A DNA stretch of 64,000 nt from Lishizhenia sp. (GTDB lineage: Bacteria > Bacteroidota > Bacteroidia > Flavobacteriales_D > Crocinitomicaceae). The notes under the pieces were generated by a model. That model saw only the letters and a program-made list of their open reading frames with translations, searched no databases and was not told the origin of the DNA. Shown in pieces: positions 58,225-64,000 of this stretch (positions are counted from its first letter, which is position 1; every line of letters starts with the position of its first letter). The stretch spans positions 25,527-89,526 of the forward strand of contig SKGS01000044.1 of NCBI GenBank assembly GCA_007117355.1, read 5' to 3'. Position numbers and translations under genes: made by a program.

Positions 58225-61200
58225 AATGCCAGTGTTTTTCTTCTTTTTTTATGAAAGGTTTACTAGGGTTTCCTTTTTTGTTGTCTTCTAACATTTTGGC
58301 AATTATTCTAGCTCTTTCCGATTGGTTTCGAGATTGTGCTCGTTGGTCGTCTTTGTAATTATATACCAACTCGCCATCAATAAACACAGAAACTACTTTA
58401 GCGTGAATCGATAGTGGGTTATCTGTCCAAATTACGACATCAGCGTCTTTGCCAACTTTTAAACTACCCATTCTATCGTCTAAATGTAATAGTTTTGCTG
58501 GGTTGAGCGTTATCATTTTCCAAGCATCTTCTTGACTCATTCCACCGTATTTAACCGATTTGGCAGCTTCTTGATTTAGTCTTCTTCCCATTTCTGCATC
58601 ATCGGAATTGATAGCAACTAAAACGCCTCTTTCCTTTAGTAAGGAAGCATTAAAAGGGATAGCATCATTCACTTCAAATTTGTAGCCCCACCAATCTGCG
58701 AAAGTACTAGCTCCTGCGCCATGTTCACGCATTTGGTCTGCCAACTTATATCCTTCCAAAATATGGGTGAATGTGTTGACAACGAAACCTAAAGAGTCCG
58801 CAACGTGCATGAGCATATTTATTTCACTTTGTACATAAGAATGACAAGTTATAAATCGTTCTTTGTCTAAAATTTCAACCAGTGCTTCGAGTTCTAAATT
58901 TCTAGCAGGCGGAAGTGTAGAAGGCTTATTTTTTCTGCTTGAATCTTGTGTTAAATTATACTTTTCCCATGCAGATTTATATTCCTTTGCTCTTCTAAAG
59001 TCATTGTAGAATAGTTGCTCTACTCCCATGCGTGTTTGCGGAAAGCGTACCTTTTGGAAGTCTCCCCAGTTAGCTTGTTTTACATTTTCCCCTAAAGCAA
59101 ACTTGATGAATTTTGGAGCGTTTGGAATTAGCATTTCTAGCGGAGAGTATCCCCACTTTAATTTAACTAAAGCGGATTGACCGCCAATAGCATTTGCCGA
59201 ACCATGAAGCAACTGAGCAACAGTAACCCCTCCGCTTAATTGTCGATAGATGTTAATGTCGTCATTTCTTACAACGTCACCAATTCTTACTTCTGCTGAG
59301 TTGGATTGACCAGCCTCATTTACCCCTTTACTAATTGCAATGTGGGAGTGTTCGTCGATTATTCCACTTGTGATATGAAGACCTTTAGCATCAATTTCTA
59401 TTGCATCGCCAGGAATTAAATAATTGCCTGTACCTACGAATTGTATCTTGCCATTTTGTAAAATCACCGTTCCTTCTTTGATGATTCCTTGTTCTTCATT
59501 CGTCCAAACGGTGGCATTTCGGAGTACATACATTTTTTTCTCTGGAAGCTGCTCGAAACCATAGGCCATGTTTGGAAACCAAGTCTTTACAGTTTCAATA
59601 GAATCGATTTCTAAACGTTTTCCAACCGTTTTTTCGTTGTGTTTTTTGTTTTTTATTGCCGCCCACTTTACCCAAGAGCCATCTGCAACAAATCCTTGCC
59701 CTTCCATTATTCCAAGTTTCTCGTTGTATTTACCTTGAAGGGTGAGCGGTCCTTTATTTTCTCCTTTTGATAAAAGGGCAAACAACTGAATAGAGTTGCC
59801 TTCCAACGAAACAGAAAGCTTTACGAAAGAACTATCTTTTGTGTTCGTTGAGTCTGCCTTGGTAATTTCTTTATAATAAAGTTTTCCTGATGGTTTATTT
59901 CGCTTTCCATCAATAACTATCGGGTAGGTATGAACTCCATTAATGGTAAGGTTAAATGTTCCTCTAAAGTCAGCGTCGGGTGTTGGAACAAATACCTCTT
60001 GTTTTCCTTTAGTCCATGCTTCTTCTAAGGTAGCGTCAGTAAATACAAACGGGTCCAAATCAAAAACGGAAAACGATGCAATCATTCCTTCTTCTAGCGT
60101 TCCAAGCTGATTGGAAAGATTAAACAATTTAGCTGGAGTAGTAGTTAGCGCAGCGATGGCATCTTTTGGAGAAAGTCCTCTTTCCATTGCAGCATGAAGG
60201 TTTTTCCAAAATTCTTCGGCTTTCTTAATACCTTTTGAAGTAATAGCGACAGGGATTCTTTTTTTGTTTAGATAATACAAATTGGAAGGCGCTTGTTCCC
60301 AATGTTTCAGGTCTCTTAATGGGATTTGCCGAGCAACAAATGGGTCTTTCACATCATAAGCCTCTGGAAAAGTTATTGGAACAACCAGCGGAAATTTATA
60401 TTCAGAAAACTGTTTTATGCTTAAATATTCATTCCCTGCTCCAATTGCGATTAAAGGAAAGTTAAATTCTTTACTTATTTCATTTGCTCGTAAAATCTCA
60501 AGGTGATGGTCAACATCAAAAATAATTGGATAACTTCGTTTGTTATTCAGCGCTTTAAGCGAAATATTTGTAGGAAGCTGACTTTCATATTTACTGTAGT
60601 AATCAGCGTCATAAAGCGTTTGTCTAATCAATGCAATTGCACCCATTTGAGAAGAAGGGTAAGTTTGTTTAGAGCTGCCTTTTTTAAAGGAAAAGAACAA
60701 TCCGCTTTCATCAGCTATTACGGCTTTTCTAGGGTCTTTTTCGCCTAATACTATTGTTGCTCCTGAACCACGAATAATTCCATCTTGTGGATGAGTTATC
60801 GCAAAACCAAAACCCATTTCACGCAGCTTTTTAGTTTCTTTTTCATCGGTTTTATATAATTCAGCTGCACTAACTTCTGGTTTTATTGCTTCATTCCAAT
60901 AAAACGGACCTTCTTTAGAACTTTCCAATTGTGGAACAGGAGTCCAAGGTTTTTTAACTGTTTCAGGCAACCCAATAGACGAATAGCTTTCTATAAATGC
61001 AGGAACGATAGTTTTACCATCTAAATCATGAACTACCGCACCTTTTGGAATGTTTACCATAGCTCCAACCGATTTTACTTTTCCATTTTCGATGAGAAGC
61101 ACGCCTTTTTCAATGATTTTTTCTGGTGAAACAATGATTTTGGCATTTTTTAAAGCCACCAAACGAGGTAAGGATGGTTCGGGTCCATTAGAAGGAACTG

Positions 61201-61267
61201 GAACCTGCGCAAAAAAATGTATAATTGAGAAAAAAACTAGTAAAATCGTTAGCTTTATAGAATGCAT
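58193..61267 (-). CDS. Duplicated amidohydrolase protein (degenerate N-terminal copy, complete-looking C-terminal copy)
   Basis: First copy 'KTIVPAFIESYSSIGLPET' without HxH; second copy 'LHITSGIIDEHSHIAISKGVNEAG', 'NSDDAEMGRRLNQEA', 'ITLNPAKLLHLDDRMGSLKVGKDADVVIWTDNPL'. Confidence 0.9.
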   Translation of the reverse strand: MHSIKLTILLVFFSIIHFFAQVPVPSNGPEPSLPRLVALKNAKIIVSPEKIIEKGVLLIENGKVKSVGAMVNIPKGAVVHDLDGKTIVPAFIESYSSIGLPETVKKPWTPVPQLESSKEGPFYWNEAIKPEVSAAELYKTDEKETKKLREMGFGFAITHPQDGIIRGSGATIVLGEKDPRKAVIADESGLFFSFKKGSSKQTYPSSQMGAIALIRQTLYDADYYSKYESQLPTNISLKALNNKRSYPIIFDVDHHLEILRANEISKEFNFPLIAIGAGNEYLSIKQFSEYKFPLVVPITFPEAYDVKDPFVARQIPLRDLKHWEQAPSNLYYLNKKRIPVAITSKGIKKAEEFWKNLHAAMERGLSPKDAIAALTTTPAKLFNLSNQLGTLEEGMIASFSVFDLDPFVFTDATLEEAWTKGKQEVFVPTPDADFRGTFNLTINGVHTYPIVIDGKRNKPSGKLYYKEITKADSTNTKDSSFVKLSVSLEGNSIQLFALLSKGENKGPLTLQGKYNEKLGIMEGQGFVADGSWVKWAAIKNKKHNEKTVGKRLEIDSIETVKTWFPNMAYGFEQLPEKKMYVLRNATVWTNEEQGIIKEGTVILQNGKIQFVGTGNYLIPGDAIEIDAKGLHITSGIIDEHSHIAISKGVNEAGQSNSAEVRIGDVVRNDDINIYRQLSGGVTVAQLLHGSANAIGGQSALVKLKWGYSPLEMLIPNAPKFIKFALGENVKQANWGDFQKVRFPQTRMGVEQLFYNDFRRAKEYKSAWEKYNLTQDSSRKNKPSTLPPARNLELEALVEILDKERFITCHSYVQSEINMLMHVADSLGFVVNTFTHILEGYKLADQMREHGAGASTFADWWGYKFEVNDAIPFNASLLKERGVLVAINSDDAEMGRRLNQEAAKSVKYGGMSQEDAWKMITLNPAKLLHLDDRMGSLKVGKDADVVIWTDNPLSIHAKVVSVFIDGELVYNYKDDQRAQSRNQSERARIIAKMLEDNKKGNPSKPFIKKEEKHWHCDTIGEHGEE

Positions 61268-61367
61268 TAATTTTATTTTGGGTCGAAATTAAGAAAATTT
61301 AAAGTGAAAATTCACCGTAAGCTTTGTTCGAAGATATTTTAGAACAATTCTTGCAATTTTTTGGACC

Positions 61368-61688
61368 TTATTCTTTTACAAAACCGTATTGCAAAAGTAC
61401 ATCTTGTTCATCTTTGTGCACTTGAGCACGAATTGCATTTCCTGTTAAACAGGCACAAGCTAAGCAGTCTTGTGCAGAACCCACTTTTTCAATTTTAATA
61501 TCACGTATGGTTACGCCTAAATCAAAGAAAAAATTTTCGATTGCTAAGAAAAGCTGTTGATCTGATTCATGTTCTCCCCAAGGGTCAGCACATTGCGTTT
61601 GTGGATAATCTAGCCAAACTAAATTTCTTTTTTCGCAAGCGGGTAAGATGAGTAGAGTTAATAGTGCAAAAAGTAAAAGCTTTTTCAT
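61368..61688 (-). CDS. Small Cys-rich lipoprotein
   Basis: Lipobox 'LLILPACEK'; 'AQDCLACACLTGNAIRAQV'. Confidence 0.7.
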   Translation of the reverse strand: MKKLLLFALLTLLILPACEKRNLVWLDYPQTQCADPWGEHESDQQLFLAIENFFFDLGVTIRDIKIEKVGSAQDCLACACLTGNAIRAQVHKDEQDVLLQYGFVKE

Positions 61689-61815
61689 CGTTAATTTAAA
61701 TTTACAACAACAATTTTACAACAAAGAAATGAGAAAGCAAAGGTTCAGAACGGAATATTCGATGTGTTGTCAAAATTTTAAAGATGGTTTTATGTTATCC
61801 CTATTGTTAGACAAC

Positions 61816-62778
61816 TTATAATACCTTCGAAAAAACAGCATTTAAGATGAGTACTGGTAATAACAAGGTAATTATTAGCAACAGAAAAGTATAGGCACCA
61901 TCAGCAAAAGAAGGTGCTGGACGCTGTATCACTGGTTCTCGTTTCATTTTTGCTAAAAACGCTTTCCTCATATACTTCTGAATAAGTAGAAATATAAATG
62001 GCAACATTAAAGATATGTAGAACGCACGGTTGTTTATAACGTAGAGAATTCCCATACTCGAAAGAATTAACATAAATCCAAAACTAAAAATGAGGGAATA
62101 CCATTGCTGCTTACTATTTTGTAACATTTTATAATCAGCAAATAACCATAGATAAATAATAAATGCTAAAAATGCCCCAAATCTTTCTGTAGTTTGATTA
62201 TCGGTAGTAAATAATACCAATAAACTTACCAAAGCAAAACTCCAAAGGAATTTAAAACGACTCAAAGAAAAACCAACAGCTTGATTTTTCATTTTTTGAG
62301 CCTTGGTATTTTGTTTTACCTTTATTACCTCAGAATTAGTAAGTTCAACAGGTTCGTATTTGGAATACGGAGTTGTTTTATCTTGCTTTGTAATCCTTCC
62401 TCCAAAATCAACTTTAAAGGTTTGGTTGTCGCTAGTTGTTACAAAAACATTATCAAACTCTTTACAATCAGGCGATATAAAAACCATTAATTTTTTATTT
62501 ATCAAAGCCTTGAAATGTTGTTCAACACAATAACCACGAATGTTAACCTGGTAATTTATTCCCTCGGGAAAATGAAGGTAGTTTACCAAAAAATAAAACA
62601 AAAACTCTGGTAAAGGTTTGTTGATACGAATTAATTGCTTGTTATTTTTAAGTTCAAATATTTCGAAACTGTATGTGGTGTCTAATCGCTCTTGATAGAG
62701 ACTGATCCAATTTTCAAGTGCAGTTTTTACTTTTTCATAAGGCGCACCATCTAAAACCACAAAATCTTTATGTTGCAT
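61816..62778 (-). CDS. Hypothetical membrane protein
   Basis: 320 aa, soluble N-terminal half and several TM segments in the C-terminal half. Confidence 0.7.
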   Translation of the reverse strand: MQHKDFVVLDGAPYEKVKTALENWISLYQERLDTTYSFEIFELKNNKQLIRINKPLPEFLFYFLVNYLHFPEGINYQVNIRGYCVEQHFKALINKKLMVFISPDCKEFDNVFVTTSDNQTFKVDFGGRITKQDKTTPYSKYEPVELTNSEVIKVKQNTKAQKMKNQAVGFSLSRFKFLWSFALVSLLVLFTTDNQTTERFGAFLAFIIYLWLFADYKMLQNSKQQWYSLIFSFGFMLILSSMGILYVINNRAFYISLMLPFIFLLIQKYMRKAFLAKMKREPVIQRPAPSFADGAYTFLLLIITLLLPVLILNAVFSKVL

Positions 62779-62786
62779 TAATCCAA

Positions 62787-63119
62787 TTACTCTGGTATAA
62801 TCCCGCTAATGGAAATTAATTCGAAAGAAATTGAAGTTGCCTTTGAATCGAAAACCTCATCGTTTAGTTTCACTTCAATACTTGCGCTTCCAATAGGTGC
62901 TGTTACCATCGCTGTTAAATAAATTTGACTACCGATGTTGCCACGAAATGATTTATTCCAAGAACCAGAAACACTTTCTGTAGTGACTAATCCTCCGTTC
63001 ATAGAATAACTTACTTCACAACCCCCGTTACATTGAACCCGATACCGCACGGTAGGGTTATCTCCTTTATTGCAAGCGAATAAAAGCGGAAGTAATAAAA
63101 CGAACAACAGGTTTTTCAT
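62787..63119 (-). CDS. Small lipoprotein with Ig-like core
   Basis: 'MKNLLFVLLLPLLFACNKGDNPTVRYRVQCNGGCEVSYSMNGG'. Confidence 0.7.
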   Translation of the reverse strand: MKNLLFVLLLPLLFACNKGDNPTVRYRVQCNGGCEVSYSMNGGLVTTESVSGSWNKSFRGNIGSQIYLTAMVTAPIGSASIEVKLNDEVFDSKATSISFELISISGIIPE

Positions 63120-63272
63120 AGTGTCATTTTTAGGGTTTACTAATTAAGGTTTAGTAAATATATGAAATTTTGATGTGAATTTCACTTTCTATTGGATTTT
63201 ATGATTTTTATTCTGGTATATATAGTTTTTATTCTGTGTGAAATTCTTCACGAAGATATCGTCTAACGGTTA

Positions 63273-63383
63273 GCGGCTATGGCTAGTGCGGGATTCCAAG
63301 GCACTTACTTATCCGATTGGCAGTTAGTTTATTTTGTGTAATTACTTTCATTTTAGCTCTTTAGCCCGCATTAGCTATAGCCG
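63273..63383. repeat. Long inverted repeat, 19-bp stem with ~70-nt spacer
   Basis: CGGCTATGGCTAGTGCGGG ... CCCGCATTAGCTATAGCCG; the two differences are G-U compatible. Flanked on the left by the short palindrome CTAAC-G-GTTAG. Confidence 0.7.
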
Positions 63384-63530
63384 ATGTTCAAGCGAAATTC
63401 TCCTATCGTCGAATCAGTTGATATCCCGTATTTTATACTCAATATCATGGGTTAAATTTAGCATAAAGTTTACTTTCACGGCTCATTTTAAATCAAATAA
63501 CATGAAAAAAAAGTAGAAGAACACACCACG

Positions 63531-63834
63531 GTGAGTGTGTTGAGTGATGAAGCTGTTGCGGGACTTTTGCAGCTGGAAAGAATAATGATAGCTGGGAAAT
63601 TACAAACGAAAGGAACGTTTAAAAGCCATTTTAGCGTTGTTTGATGTGCCTGAACATCCTGAAAAACGCAATGTCCCCACCAGTATTGCCAATTTATGTC
63701 GTTTTGGTAGTTCGCAAGTGATCTGCCCAAAATGCAAAAAAGGAAAACTTATTTTGCTAGACGTTCTGTTGCCACGCCCTAGAGACGGACCCTCAAAAGC
63801 CATTGAAAAGCAGGGTTTTGGAGTTTTAAATTAA
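63531..63834 (+). pseudogene. Decayed transposase-like C-terminal fragment (IS91/Y2-type suspected)
   Basis: 'VSVLSDEAVAGLLQL' in one frame, then '(LLG)NYKRKERLKAILALFDVPEHPEKRNVPTSIANLCRFGSSQVICPKCKKGKLILLD' in another; no start codon, frame break near 63590. Confidence 0.45.
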
Positions 63835-64000
63835 AGATGCCGTTGTTTGCGAACAATAGGTACAGCCACAACTATGCTCAAAAACGACCGAAAACAACAG
63901 AAAATTGAATAATTTGAATAAAAAACGCATAAAAATGACGCAAAATGGATGGAATAATGACAAAATTGGTGAAAAAAGAAATTTACACGTACAACCATTG

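Noticed and set aside
63261-63390. Calling the long palindrome a true integron attC site
   Set aside because: The 3' end does not give the GTTRRRY complement expected for the 5' GTCTAAC box, and no integrase or cassette array is visible.
1-64000. tRNA, rRNA or CRISPR loci
   Set aside because: No convincing tRNA cloverleaf/T-loop pattern, rRNA core or regularly spaced repeats found by eye; tRNAscan-SE and Infernal would be decisive.
1-64000. Classical anti-phage defence system
   Set aside because: No restriction, CRISPR-Cas, CBASS, retron, toxin-antitoxin or similar signature gene was recognised; the cyclase at 30299 is class III with a sensor propeller, not a CD-NTase.

Overview
This is a low-GC, gene-dense chromosomal window from a member of the Bacteroidota, most likely Flavobacteriales. 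The evidence is type IX secretion (T9SS) sorting domains, SprB repeats, PorP/SprF, GLPGLI and TAnnTTTG-type promoters. Recognisable housekeeping genes are RNase R (rnr), UDP-glucose 4-epimerase (galE), adenylosuccinate synthase (purA), ferritin, a Fur-family regulator, a STAS protein, an OstA/LptA-like protein, alkaline phosphatase and two amidohydrolase genes. The accessory material is dominated by giant secreted or surface proteins. The most interesting parts are: (1) an apparently single ~18.2 kb, six-gene minus-strand operon (34219-52444) encoding a 2462-aa repeat + RCC1-propeller protein, a small exported protein, two SprB-repeat CHU_C proteins (one with a large unassigned N-terminal domain), a PorP/SprF protein and an OmpA-like protein; (2) a 2055-aa protein (18104-24271) with an N-terminal outer-membrane-barrel-like region followed by ~15 Ig-like modules and no recognisable T9SS sorting domain; (3) a 1298-aa fusion of a sensor propeller, a class III adenylyl cyclase and an HD phosphohydrolase (30299-34195); (4) a 16-bp perfect palindrome upstream of a tightly overlapping fur-STAS-purA-ostA operon. 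The right edge holds a long inverted-repeat element and a decayed transposase-like fragment. I saw no CRISPR array, rRNA or convincing tRNA. All family calls come from motif recognition by eye; no searches were run.
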